Positions 53,117 to 64,000 of a DNA stretch of 64,000 nucleotides are shown one piece after another; the first letter of the stretch is position 1, and every line of letters begins with the position of its first letter. The DNA lies in contig NC_089438.1 in the NCBI RefSeq assembly GCF_026210795.1, forward strand, positions 4,237,501-4,301,500. Direction: 5' to 3'. Source of the stretch: Rhizophagus irregularis. Taxonomy: Eukaryota > Glomeromycota > Glomeromycetes > Glomerales > Glomeraceae. The notes beneath the pieces were generated by a model, which was given only the letters and a program-made list of their open reading frames with translations, did not search any database and was not told where the DNA came from. The translations under genes and the position numbers were made by a program.

Positions 53117-54195
53117 TCACAATCATGTTGTTTTTTTGTATACTGTATATCAATTAATATTATTTGTTATTATGGCGTAAAATTTTTATAATTTATTGTT
53201 TAAAAAATATTAAATTTATTTTATTAAATAAAATTTTTATATTCTACCTATTTGTAGTTATGGTTTAACAGGTGGTGTATGTAAACATGGGGCCGAAATA
53301 TTATGGTACATTATACCAATTCGACAGGTGTAATACTGGCGTAATACTATTTTAATATGAATCTTTGAACAAGTGTAATAAATTTCATCAATACCATCAA
53401 TACGCTGCCTAAATACAGAATTATCTGGAATAATCACGTCCCCATGTATAGGTATATGCAAAATAATCATTAATTTATATCGTGTATGAGCGAGAGAATC
53501 AAGAATAAAATCGAGTTGATCAATTAATCGATCATGATTTTTTGAGTCGTAACTGTACATTTTATTAAATTCGTGCCTAATTTTAATGTCTAATCACGGG
53601 ATTAATCAAATCTTATCTTGCTCGCAAATAATAAATTTAATAGTCTCGAGTAGTCTCAAATCAATAATATTTAGTTCGAAACAAGAACGGAACCAAAGAA
53701 TTTATAATCTAACTATAATTACAAAACTAAATAATTATCAACATTTTGATTATTGCCAGGAACGGAAACCGTAGTAATTATTCTGAGCGAAGCGAAAAAA
53801 AAGATACAACCAAAATTTGTGATTTCATTGGCTAACGATCACGTGACTGACAGAGAAACACGCAAATTTTTATATTGCGTACACATATGTAGTCCTTCGC
53901 TTCGCTCCGGAGTCTCCGGACAATAACTCAGTATTTTATAGAGAATTATAAGTTAGAGGATGCAAATATTTAACATGAAATTAAATATAATTCAATATAT
54001 TTGTTTTAAACCCAATAAATTTTATTGATATCAAAAAGAAAAAAAAAAACGGACAAAACAAAACAAATATAAATTCAAATTTTAAATAATTCAAAAATAT
54101 CAAAACTTATTGTCCAAGAAAGGATATTTTCAATTAATAGATATTTAGATGTTAATACTACTAGTATTTATTGACTTGATTTTTCTGAAAATGAG
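53117..54195. other. Convergent intergenic region between the paralogues
   Basis: AT-rich. It holds a small possible gene (53258-53560, minus) and the palindromic motifs GAGCGAAGCG (53784) and CGCTTCGCTC (53931). Nothing else is recognised. Confidence 0.45.
53258..53560 (-). CDS. Possible small protein, 100 residues
   Basis: Starts at an ATG at 53560; the composition reads as a plausible soluble protein (DRLIDQLDFILDSLAHTRYK, then HIPIHGDVIIPD). No known motif is seen and no promoter was found. It lies between the 3' ends of the two large genes and could be a chance frame. Confidence 0.3.
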   Translation of the reverse strand: MYSYDSKNHDRLIDQLDFILDSLAHTRYKLMIILHIPIHGDVIIPDNSVFRQRIDGIDEIYYTCSKIHIKIVLRQYYTCRIGIMYHNISAPCLHTPPVKP

Positions 54196-57100
54196 TTATC
54201 TGAAAATCTTTGCGAATGTACTTGATATAAAATTTTTTGATCTTGAATAATAACTTTCTCTATATCTGAACACATTATTCTGACTACGCTTTGCTTCATC
54301 TTTAATTTTTTTTAGAGTATGACCATTAATTGGTAAATTGTACAATTGCTGTTCAAGCTTGGCTATATCGTTTGGTGATATTGTAGGCATGGATGGATCA
54401 TTAGTTTCAATTGCTTTTTTAATAACCTCAATTTGTTCCAAATAACTTCTTTTTGTAGCTTCAAGTCCCTTGAGAATTTCGTCATCATAGCGATTAGGAT
54501 CGGCACTCTTCTTAATTTTTTCTTCGTTTATGAAATGATCCAGATAGTCCGCATATGCATCATTAAAAGCGGCAATTGCATTTTGTCTTAAAAATTGTGC
54601 AAACTTTAAGCTAATTTCATTTATTGTATGCTGTTCTGTTTGCAGTTGATTTACCCTTTCTTGATAATCCTCTATAATTGCTTTTTTGGTTTCTTGATCT
54701 GATTTCTTTTTTGAAATCTGCAACTCTACATTTTGGTCGACAATTTTTTTTACTACTTTTACATTCTCGTATGTAATATGCATATGCTTATCCCATTTAC
54801 AGTCACATAAATTGCATATTCCTACTGGATTCATAGCAGCGCATCCTCTTAGTGCTGGGGTGTTTACTTCATTGCATGTAATACCGTCTAAATAACAATG
54901 GTCGTGACAGTGTGTTACATAATTTACCTTGCTAATATTAGTTTGTTCAATTTGCAATGATTCGACACAACTAATGCTGGTACATACGGTTCTTGGATAC
55001 CCTAATGTTACCGGTTCGAGATCTATTTGTGGAATATATAGATTTTCTTTAAGCTCTTCTATAGTCTTAGCAGAATTTTTTATTTCATTTTGTTGTTCCT
55101 TGATTAACTTAATATTTGTTTGAATAAGTTGTCCTATCTCTGCGAGTGGTTTAGAAAGAAGGACTACTATATTTCTAGAGCTATTTAGCGACAGAGTATC
55201 TTTTACCTCATGAGGTTGGCGTGTCACAAGATACTGAATAAGTCTTAATGATTCTTCCACAGACTTTTTCCAACTTTCTGCAAAGTTTTGTTCATCTGCA
55301 TCCGTAAATGATATATTTTTCTTTATTGCTGCTAGAAATCTAAATGATTCGTTATCAAAACAATATATAGTATCATGATTGACCTTTATTTCAACGCTAG
55401 ATCGTTCTTTGAGGTCTCCAAGTTGTTTTCTAAGTGGTGGTAATGTATCTCCTGGACGGTAGAAAGTTCCTCTAGCATTTGTAAAGCAGAAAACAATATT
55501 ATCCTTTGCATTTCTATGAAGGTGTGATAACAATTCTTGTATGCAGAACCTAAATACTACGGTTAATCGAGCATTATTAGGCTTGAGAAGGATACATATT
55601 CCATTTATATACCGGTGATGACTAATATATTTCAGAATATTTTCAAAATTTTTCTTGTCTTGGTCTAATCCTCTAGTATCTCCTATTCCAGGAGTATCAA
55701 TCAATCTTATGAGTTTGTTTTCAGCTGCATAGAAGACATAACTATTACATTCTTGAGTTGATGACATTCCTACATTTTCTACTTGCTCATTTGGATCATC
55801 ATTGCCTATTTTTATTGTTTGAGTATCATAATTTTCATCTGTTAATGTAAACTTAGATGATATTAGAACTTCCATATTTCCAGATTTTGCTTCTTTTAAT
55901 GTATCGAATCTCAGATAATTTACAAAAGCATTTATGAACGTGGATTTTCCTACGCCAGTCTCACCAAGTAATAATATATTTATTTCTTCTGGAGGCTCCG
56001 ACGGTAGCAGTGTGGTAAGTGTGTTGAATTCAAAAGATAGAAATCCTTCATTATGATCAGGACCATTGCATTTGAATTTGCAATTGCCGATACTACTTTC
56101 ACCACATCCACAGTACAAATGCCAGTTATATCCATATTCAACGTCATGCTGACATTTGAAACATCTCCAATTACAAAATGTAGAACAATTAGCTTGGGGA
56201 CAAGGTATTAGTAATCGCGCCTTCTCAAGAGGATTATTTTTTGGTTTGAAATGTGGCTGAGGATCAAATTTAATAAGATTTGATGTAAATAACATTTTAT
56301 TAGCATTGTAATAATCATCACTTTCTAATTTTCCATTAACATAATGATGAATTACTGGATAACCAGGACCTTTTATTTTGGGACATATTTCAGGGTCAGC
56401 TACAAAGAACTTACTCGATTTCTCATTTAAATTATATAAATCTTGAAATACATTATGCACTGGCGATGAACCATCATTAATAATATTTTCATCAATAAGT
56501 ATATAGACATGGCCTTTTGAATTCTTACGCAGAATATTATCAATAGTAGAAATCTTGCCGAGATACTCTACATTTTTTTCTTTAAGAGTAAGTACCAAGT
56601 CAGCCCTTCTCGATAATGATTGGTATTGATCAATGAACGTCGTAATAGAACTCTCGGATAAGACACCTTTCTGAAATTTCATCATTATGCTCTCAAGCTC
56701 ATCAATATTACTTTTTCCAGAACGTATTTTAACTAGACTTTCCGCGAACTCCTTTCTAAATTTCGCTTCCTCCAATCTTAATTCTTGTACATGTTTGTTA
56801 ATCTCATCAAAGGTCTTATAGGATATGAGATTAGAGATATATTTTGCATCATTAAATAAATCATTGAGCCTTTGTTTTGATTCGAATAAATTATCAAAAA
56901 CTTGATCTACTTTTAGAATAATTTCTTCACTTGGTTCCATTATTAAACTATTAACTGTGGTATTTATAGTAAGTTGCCTCGCAAGTTCTGACAATGGATA
57001 GAGAGTATATTCAATTGGAAATCCTTTCCCATTATTAGATTGTTTGGCGTATGAAGGAAACTCTTTCATGATTTTCCTTGCTTCATCAAAGGATTGAGAA

Positions 57101-57759
57101 AATTTCTTATTATGCGGTACAGCATCTCCGAAAAGCTTTATAGCGAAACGTTTCATAAGTTTAAGTTGATTCTTTTCAGCGTCTACGTCACCATTCCCAG
57201 TAATAGAAAGAGATAATTTTTCAAAATAAGACTTTAACGCTTCTTTAACTTGATGCTTGTCCGATTCCTTCATGTTTTTACATTCATATGATGCAATCAT
57301 AGTAGCTCCCCATTTTATTCCTATCACGACGTGAGTAGCATCTGTGTTACTAAATCCGTCAGTAGAAATGCATGCTTTAACATCATCACGACAAATATTT
57401 AAATTTTCTTCAAATGAAGTCATTCTATATATTAGATTGCCTTTTACAGTTTTAGAACCATCCTCTACATCGCTTAAATATTTTCCTGAACCCTCTAAAG
57501 CAAACAGTCCCGCGAGAACGCTTAATTTTAGCTCAGCTTCAACGTCTAATTTGTCGAACTTTTCCTTATATAGATCATCATATTCATATAATAATTCACT
57601 GTTGGGTATGTCAACTCCGTTTATGGAATCATTTGGAATCTTCGTTTTAAATATCGTAGTACCGCAGAACGTATCCCTTGTGCCATTATATAGAGACCCA
57701 ATAAATGCGGCTCTACCTAGTGATTTTCGTTTTAAAATTTTATTAGCAGTGTCTGTCAT
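54196..57759 (-). CDS. SNTX-like MACPF / AIG1-like GTPase multidomain protein, paralogue 2
   Basis: 1,187 residues from the Met of MTDTANKI, aligned with MADTLGII of paralogue 1; a longer frame would start with TTG. The domain order is the same: SNTX-like MACPF, FAT-like helices, thioredoxin-like region and Cys cluster (CNWRCFKCQHDVEYGYNWH). The GTPase follows, with GETGVGKST near 598 and DTPGIGDTRG, then a coiled coil and a second Cys/His cluster (CNLCDCKWDKHMHI). The C-terminus, like that of paralogue 1, ends in a serine/lysine-rich tail. The two genes are convergent with about 1.1 kb between them, and seem to come from an inverted duplication. Both frames are open, which suggests selection on both. 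Confidence 0.85.
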   Translation of the reverse strand: MTDTANKILKRKSLGRAAFIGSLYNGTRDTFCGTTIFKTKIPNDSINGVDIPNSELLYEYDDLYKEKFDKLDVEAELKLSVLAGLFALEGSGKYLSDVEDGSKTVKGNLIYRMTSFEENLNICRDDVKACISTDGFSNTDATHVVIGIKWGATMIASYECKNMKESDKHQVKEALKSYFEKLSLSITGNGDVDAEKNQLKLMKRFAIKLFGDAVPHNKKFSQSFDEARKIMKEFPSYAKQSNNGKGFPIEYTLYPLSELARQLTINTTVNSLIMEPSEEIILKVDQVFDNLFESKQRLNDLFNDAKYISNLISYKTFDEINKHVQELRLEEAKFRKEFAESLVKIRSGKSNIDELESIMMKFQKGVLSESSITTFIDQYQSLSRRADLVLTLKEKNVEYLGKISTIDNILRKNSKGHVYILIDENIINDGSSPVHNVFQDLYNLNEKSSKFFVADPEICPKIKGPGYPVIHHYVNGKLESDDYYNANKMLFTSNLIKFDPQPHFKPKNNPLEKARLLIPCPQANCSTFCNWRCFKCQHDVEYGYNWHLYCGCGESSIGNCKFKCNGPDHNEGFLSFEFNTLTTLLPSEPPEEINILLLGETGVGKSTFINAFVNYLRFDTLKEAKSGNMEVLISSKFTLTDENYDTQTIKIGNDDPNEQVENVGMSSTQECNSYVFYAAENKLIRLIDTPGIGDTRGLDQDKKNFENILKYISHHRYINGICILLKPNNARLTVVFRFCIQELLSHLHRNAKDNIVFCFTNARGTFYRPGDTLPPLRKQLGDLKERSSVEIKVNHDTIYCFDNESFRFLAAIKKNISFTDADEQNFAESWKKSVEESLRLIQYLVTRQPHEVKDTLSLNSSRNIVVLLSKPLAEIGQLIQTNIKLIKEQQNEIKNSAKTIEELKENLYIPQIDLEPVTLGYPRTVCTSISCVESLQIEQTNISKVNYVTHCHDHCYLDGITCNEVNTPALRGCAAMNPVGICNLCDCKWDKHMHITYENVKVVKKIVDQNVELQISKKKSDQETKKAIIEDYQERVNQLQTEQHTINEISLKFAQFLRQNAIAAFNDAYADYLDHFINEEKIKKSADPNRYDDEILKGLEATKRSYLEQIEVIKKAIETNDPSMPTISPNDIAKLEQQLYNLPINGHTLKKIKDEAKRSQNNVFRYRESYYSRSKNFISSTFAKIFR

Positions 57760-58873
57760 TAGAAAGCTTAATTGCAATACAGAGTATTAAAAATTAAGTC
57801 TTTTTAAAGGTTTTTTTCGTTCAGTACATCTTATAACTTAAACACTCGCACAAATCTCCTATTACGGAAATATCCTTCCAAATCAAAAATTATTGCCTTT
57901 TTGAGAAACAATTACGAATTTTTAAAAGGCCAATCTTTGTTGTAACACGAAGTAACATGTGAATTGTTCATTTGTACTAATAATAATATCTATTTTAATC
58001 GAACAAGCTAAGATATTGACAATATTAACTTATTTTTTTGATTGTTTGATTGTTTGAAATTTTTTTTTTTTTTTTGTTTAGTGATTGTCCTATTACCAAT
58101 CGGAATTATGGTTTAGCCGGCTAATCAAAAAAAAAAGAAAAAAAATTCATTCTGGATAATTCAGTTAATATCTTTTTGAAAATTCAGTATTTATTTAATT
58201 TTAATGAGTATACATTGTCTTCTTGTTTGTTGTATTCGAGACATATAAAATTTTATAAATTAATTTTATTAGTAATAAGTCGATTCAATGGATATGTAAT
58301 AACACATTTCCGGAAAGTATGTGTCACTTGTGTCATGCAAACAGCCTGCCTTATTTGTAATGATTTTTCAATTTCACCTCCTTTCACTTTAATTATTTTG
58401 GTAAGATATTTGGGTTGATTTTTTTGTTATCCAGAAAAATGCCTAGTATTTACTATTTGTGTAAAATATTTTTTTTTTAAAACAAAAGCGTCCCGTGTTA
58501 AACAGGAATTATAAGCAAACAATTGAATTTAATTGTCGATATCGTAGTCATCACAGCTGGTATTTTTTATATTTTTTATGTTTGGAATTGTCGCAACTGA
58601 CAATTGCACTAACTACGAAATGTAAATAAAAATTTAAAATATTATAATAAGTAGTACAACAGCAACTTGTTTGAAGTCAAAGTTATTGTATTACAGCATG
58701 CTTAATGAATACAATGTATTGTGCATCATAATATAAAAATTTTTTTATGATTATTCTCCTTATGATTATAATTTCTTGTATTCATATCTGTCAGATGTGG
58801 AGATGGTCGGTTCTTCCGGTTAGGACCCGAGCAATACATAAAAAAGTTAAACAATAAAGAATTTGTTTAGCCT

Positions 58874-59101
58874 TATAAAAAAGAATGTCCGGGAATTGTC
58901 ATCGAAAGTGTCCGGAAAATGTCCATGTGTCCGGAAAATCAAAAATGTAGGGTAATTGCAGTATTCCATACGCCGAGACATTTTGAATTTCCGGAAAATA
59001 TCCATAAAATGTCTAGGAGCTGGTGTCCAGAAAGTGTCTGGAATATTGCAATTTTCCGGACATTTTCGATGACAATTTCCGGCGGATATTCTTTTTTTAT
59101 A
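58874..59101. repeat. MITE-like foldback element, 228 bp
   Basis: Arms of about 48 bp (left: tataaaaaagaatgtccggg; right: ggatattctttttttata) are imperfect inverted repeats containing GTCATCGAAA and TGTCCGGAAAAT. TA-type ends would fit a Tc1/mariner-like family. No coding capacity. Confidence 0.6.
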
Positions 59102-59298
59102 GAGTAGATTAACATGTAGATCATTCCTTTTTTTTGGATAATGCCAGGCGGCATTGGGCCCTGATAGTAAATGAGCTTGTTATCATAACTCTAAACTAAC
59201 CCTAAATCTCGCGCCCAACGCAACTATTAAACAACTTTAAAATTTTGATTGGTTTTTTTATTGCTTTGTTGTTGCAATCACTTGCAAGTATATATTAA

Positions 59299-59515
59299 AT
59301 GCCGGTTCCAAATAGAAGCGGAACTGGAACTGCTGCAGATTGGTTCTCCCACCGAAGCTATTATGTAATTATATCAAAAACCGAAAAAAAATTTAATCCT
59401 TTCAGACAAGGACAATACATATTATACCTTAAATTCGCATGCGTACCTTTTCAGGGCATTTTCAATGAAACTCTTTCATGGAAAAATCATATGTTCCGTT
59501 CTTATGGTTTCTTGG
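59299..59515 (+). CDS. Possible first exon of an unrecognised gene
   Basis: ATG after a tatatatta box, about 72 codons (MPVPNRSGTG, then YYVIISKTEKKFNPFRQGQY), then GTAAGT at 59516. No downstream exon could be linked and no domain is recognised. Confidence 0.25.
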
Positions 59516-59821
59516 TAAGTTTGATTTTATTTTTTCTATTTATTTGTATTTTGTATCTTTAGCCATGATTTCACTTTGACTTAGATATTCTTTATAGATT
59601 ATGCAAATTATTCTCAATTTTTTTCGTTAACTTTGTATCTTTTTTTGGTTGATCTTTGTTCTTGTATCATTTTTTTGATTTTAATCTTTAACTAATTTCT
59701 TTGGATTCACTATTTTGCTTGCATCGATAAGTTACTTTATTTTGGATTTGTTTTATTGTTTTATTGTATATTGTCAACATTTGACTTTTAATCATTGAAT
59801 GATTGATGTTGTTTGTTATAG

Positions 59822-59944
59822 AGATGCGATCCGAAATCCGGATAATCCGCCTTAAATCCGATCCGAACTCAGATAACGGATAATTTTCTTGATGCACCAT
59901 CAATCCGGATTAATCTATCAGATAATCCGCTATCCGTTATTTAT
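59822..59944. repeat. ATCCG-rich short repeat cluster
   Basis: Variants of ATCCGGATAATCCG repeat in both orientations over about 120 bp. It stands out from AT-rich surroundings. Function unknown. Confidence 0.5.
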
Positions 59945-60797
59945 ACGTTTGTATATAGTTGTATATAGTCGTTAGTGTAAGTTAATAACTTAATGTTTAC
60001 TATAAAGACTTAAAGTATTAATATATTATCGAAATAATAAAACTGCTATAATTTACGATAGATAATATAAATATTTTTTAATAAATACAGTATGATAAGG
60101 CCGGACCAAACAAATAGTTCGTTTAACATAACCCAAATTTTTGACACTTTAAACTTATTATAACATGTATTAATTTATCTTAAAATAATTTGAAAGGTTA
60201 TCGATGAGATATTATTTGATAATTTAATATGAGCTAAAACATCAATTATTCTTTTTTGTTTGAAGTTAAAGTTCTCTATAAAAATGAAGAACGGTGACAT
60301 AGAATAGTCATATGTGCACGAAATATTTTTACATTTGGATGCTCCCAACTTCAATAGTAACATCATAATATTCATTATTTTCCAAAATTTCAATATAGGT
60401 TTGACTTTGAAAAAATTGAATAGACATTTTTAGATAAAAATTCAAAAAAAAAAAAATTTTTTTTAACCGTATGATCGGGCTTAAATTACATTTGTGCCAC
60501 TGTTACCACCGGTTTATGACGATTGGTTAGGTAGTAACAGAAAGATAAATAAGGATCGATTAACAATCGGTACGTTAAATAGCAAGTGGTAAAGTAAATC
60601 GGAATATATATGGTGATGTAATTAGAACGTGTATATGTTAAGACTGTTAAGTAGCTGATAATCGGAAATAAGTCGTGTATAAACGAATAAACGATGTATA
60701 ATAAAAAGTTAACAATTGATAATGAACACTGCGATAAAATGGGACGAGTCGTTTATCTATAAAAAATCGGAAACAAATCGGCAGGGTTTATTTATAC

Positions 60798-61011
60798 TTA
60801 CAGCTGATTTCATAATGTACGGGACACTTAGCAAATTTTAAAGAACTCGGAAATATTCGGTAAAGCTCAAAAAAGATAAAATTATACCACCATTCTCGGA
60901 ATTGTACTCCAAAATTAGCGTATAATTTTTATTTTATATCAAGCTTTACCGAATATTTCCGAGTTCTTTAAAATTTGCTAAGTGTCCCGACCTTTTTGAA
61001 ATCAGCTGTAA
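60798..61011. repeat. MITE-like foldback element, 214 bp
   Basis: Arms of about 70 bp start with ttacagctgatttca and share gggacacttagcaaatttta and actcggaaatattcggtaaa. The loop is about 75 bp. Flanked by TA-rich sequence; no coding capacity. Confidence 0.65.
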
Positions 61012-64000
61012 AAGTACAATATTACTGCTTCTGTCGGCGCTCTGTAATATTCGTACATCTATCTCTTTATAAAATAAAACCAAGCACACTCTTTTTAAAC
61101 CCTCCACAAATCGGCCCTTTATATATCGTTCAAAATTCAGTACGAATTCGCCTATCGAATAAATTCGCCATCCGGCCAAACTCGCCGATCCGAAGATTTT
61201 GTCTAGTTAAGCCACTTCTATCTTAGCCACCCACCTCTAAGCCCTCTAAGCCCCGATTCTACGTAACCTATAAAATAAACTATATATACTATAAAATAAA
61301 CTAAATAAACTACAGTATATAAAATATACTATAAATATAAATAAAATTATAGAAAAATAAAAAAAATATCCCGTATCATCACCAATATTGCGTACAAGTA
61401 TTACAAATATACTAGCAGATCGGAAAAAAACAGTATATGTTTCGATTGTTTCGTCAATACACATCAAGTTGATGGATGGAATCATTTTCAGAAGTAATAA
61501 AGTAATAATTTTTTTTTTATTTTGCAATTAAATGAAGAACTGGTCCATATATTTATAATGTGACGATAAATTTAACTATATTCGTTAGGTTTTTTTCAGA
61601 CTTCAATAAAATAATACACAAAGTATCAAATATATTTTATATTAACCACATTATATTACACTCCCTAAAATCAGTTTTTTTTTTTGAGGATTGAAAAGAA
61701 TTTTTAAGCCTTTTTTTTTAAAAAAAAAATTTCACATAGTTACTCTATTAAAAGTAAATGAAAATAAAAGTTAACGTTATTTAGCATATTAAAAGCTTTT
61801 GCTATTTGAGAATTCTTATTATATTAAATGATTATAAAATGATTGAGCATGTTATTATTAAATAACATCGTACTTACTTTATCATAATTTTTTTTTTTGT
61901 ATAATTTTGATTTAATAAATATAACTTGATATTACAAACGGTGATGATGGTAGCGATTTCCCTTCAGAAAGAATTTATTCACAGTTATCAGATTTAAATT
62001 GAATCATGTAATGGTTTCTTAAACAAAAAATGTCATAAATGTCATGTATTATAAATAAGTAAAGCTCACAAAAGCTTTGATAAATATTATTAATGATCGA
62101 TTTATTTTTTTTTCTTTGACTTATCATTATCAAATAAAAAATTAAGGTTATATTTATATAATTCGTTCATTGATGTTGTAAAAATTTTGTAATAATTAAA
62201 TCATTTCATCAAAGAATTCTATAGACATAATAGTAATAGTTCATAAACCACATAATTATGTAGTACAATAAAATGTTGTATGATTATTAATCTACTCCAT
62301 AAAGTATATATTGTTAGTATGGATGTTTTTCATTAGAAATGGAAATTATCTTCCATTTCCGATCTAAATTTTTTCTCTCTTCGTAGAAATGAAGTTTTTT
62401 TGAAAATTTTTTAGAATTTTTTCAAAATAAAATAGAAATCACTTTCCATACATATTTTATTCTGACAGGCTCCGGCGAAAATATGACGATCAGTTTTAAT
62501 AAAGATTGATTCAAAAAATCATTGATTTCTTGTCCCCTAATTTCATGAAATTTGCGCTAATCAATCTATTCACACATTAAAATATTATTTCTCAAAAATT
62601 GCTTGTTTTCATAAGTTTCAACTACTCCTTTACATAAAGTTACTTAGGCAACGAATCATCATTTATATTATATTGTAGTTTAGGATGAAACCGATGTAGT
62701 GGCTCAGCTATACGTAATATTGTGATAAATTGATAAAGTTACAATATTGCGAACTCAAATAATAGCAAGAATATGGCTTAAATTTTTTTTCTTTTACATG
62801 ACGCGACCAATATAGTTGTCCGATTACTATTTTTGTTGAAAAAAAAGTTTTACCACAAAAGACATATTGATCATATGATCATGTGCAAAATTAGAGTAAT
62901 ATGATTATTAACTCTGAAAGTTTACGTCTGTTTGTAGGTTTTAAAAGTTAAGTAAATAAGTAAATAAATTGTCAAAAAAAGGAATATTGTGATTTTGGCG
63001 TCGAGTATTTGGAAATTTTTTTTTTTCAATATAAGATTGAGAACAACATATGTATTTTATTGTCATTAGAAATCTCTTTTATTTACACGTTCAACGCGTA
63101 CAACACGTCTGCATTTTTACACGTTTATTTTTTTTCGTGGCTTTTTAATTGATTATGTATTATTTAATCATTATTATACATCCGCAAGAGTCGATATCAT
63201 GTATACTTATTAAGCTTGTACAACAAAAAAAATATATTTATATAATCATTTTTCTTTTTTTTATCACACATCTCTCATTCCTCTATCCTTCGGGAGAAAG
63301 GTATCCTAACTTTAACAATTTTTTTCACGCAATAAGTAGGTGTCTTTAGGTAACCATCTAATCCAAGGTTAGGGGCAACATATATTAAACAGGCAAAAAA
63401 AAAAATTGATGTAAAAAAAGTGCGGGACTGCCTTCAGAAAACAAAGAGGTAACGAACGAGTTTCTCCTGGAAACTTGTTTTGTTGTTGTAAGTAAAAACC
63501 ATAGGACAAATAGGATTTAAAGTTGCCAACCCATTTCTAATTTTTATATACAGGCGATCGGATTGGTTTGTTATCCGATATATCAAGTTATCCTCAAAAA
63601 ACCTTATATGAAAAATTATGTTAGGATCTGGTGTATCAAGATATACAGAAAAATAGAACTATTCTCAAACTTTGATTAAAATATTAAAATAATAAAAAAA
63701 AAATGGTAAAATTGTATGCAATATTTATTTATAAAGAATTTCGGTATAAAATGATTAGTTTTAATAATGATTCTATCGCTATAAATTTATTTTTTTTTTT
63801 AGCAGATCAATGTCTTTTATTGGATCTTCAAGAACGAGCAAAAATTAGAATTTTAAACGAATTAACTTTAAATAATGAAGCAGTTTTAAATTTTATGTAA
63901 AAAAATTTACCAAGTGTAAAAGAAATTTTGACTGAATTTTTCAAAATTAACAAAAGGTTTTTTAAATAATTGAATATGATATAAAATAAATTATATCAAA

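Larger units (their letters stand above)
57760..63990. other. AT-rich non-coding region with small repeats
   Basis: Over 6 kb with no confident gene. It contains MITE-like foldbacks at 58874-59101 and 60798-61011, a short ATCCG repeat cluster at 59822-59944, and long poly-A/T runs. A possible exon with GTAAGT is at 59299-59515. A frame at 63703-63900 spans a TTTTTTTTTAG|CAG acceptor-like site and could be the last exon of something, but has no recognisable domain. Confidence 0.5.

Noticed and set aside
60946..61226. Short frames on both strands around the 60.8-61.2-kb foldback
   Set aside because: They lie in or next to the inverted-repeat arms and have no recognisable domain.
1..64000. tRNA or rRNA genes, CRISPR arrays, bacterial operon features
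   Set aside because: No cloverleaf, rRNA-like or regularly spaced repeat array was seen; the window is eukaryotic, with spliced genes and retroelements.

Overview
The window is AT-rich eukaryotic DNA that looks like an arbuscular mycorrhizal fungus of the Rhizophagus irregularis type. This is inferred from GT-AG introns, very AT-rich spacers, a Crinkler-like gene, SAM-domain genes, Fanzor relics, chromodomain integrases and dense nested transposons. No database search was possible.

Region 1 (1-42325) is a four-level nest. A Fanzor (eukaryotic TnpB) gene on the minus strand has its C-terminal half at 610-1669 and its N-terminal half at 41701-42325. A Maverick/Polinton-like element splits it. 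The element runs from 1675 to 41695, has about 0.5-kb terminal inverted repeats (TIRs) and a 5-bp target duplication (ACTAC). It was itself hit by a Ty3/Gypsy retrotransposon (8309-16851, inserted in the packaging-ATPase gene) and by two near-identical full-length LINEs arranged head to tail (about 18286-26453 and 26486-34650). Without these guests the element is about 15 kb. It carries a chromodomain integrase, an A32/FtsK-type ATPase, a protein-primed-type family B DNA polymerase, an SF3 (DUF5906-like) helicase, a zinc ribbon, an F-box-like protein, a protein with two NPxTGRxI repeats, and several unknown genes. No jelly-roll capsid gene was recognised. In that place sit three overlapping minus-strand genes: a coiled-coil protein, a retrovirus-type Gag and a retropepsin, with a poly-A slippery site between gag and pro. 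Several genes share an AATTGAAGAT motif just upstream of their start codons. Several have premature stops, so this copy is decaying.

Region 2 (42326-49525) is gene-poor host DNA. It holds a tandem pair of SAM-domain-like genes (the second frameshifted), a small two-exon helix-turn-helix-like gene, a multi-exon Crinkler-like gene and small inverted repeats.

Region 3 (49526-57759) is a convergent pair of about 1,190-residue paralogues. Each joins a stonustoxin-like MACPF/FAT/thioredoxin-like N-terminal half to a Cys-rich linker, an AIG1-like GTPase, a coiled coil and a second Cys/His cluster.

Region 4 (57760-64000) is mostly non-coding AT-rich DNA with two foldback MITE-like repeats, a short repeat cluster and only weak gene fragments.
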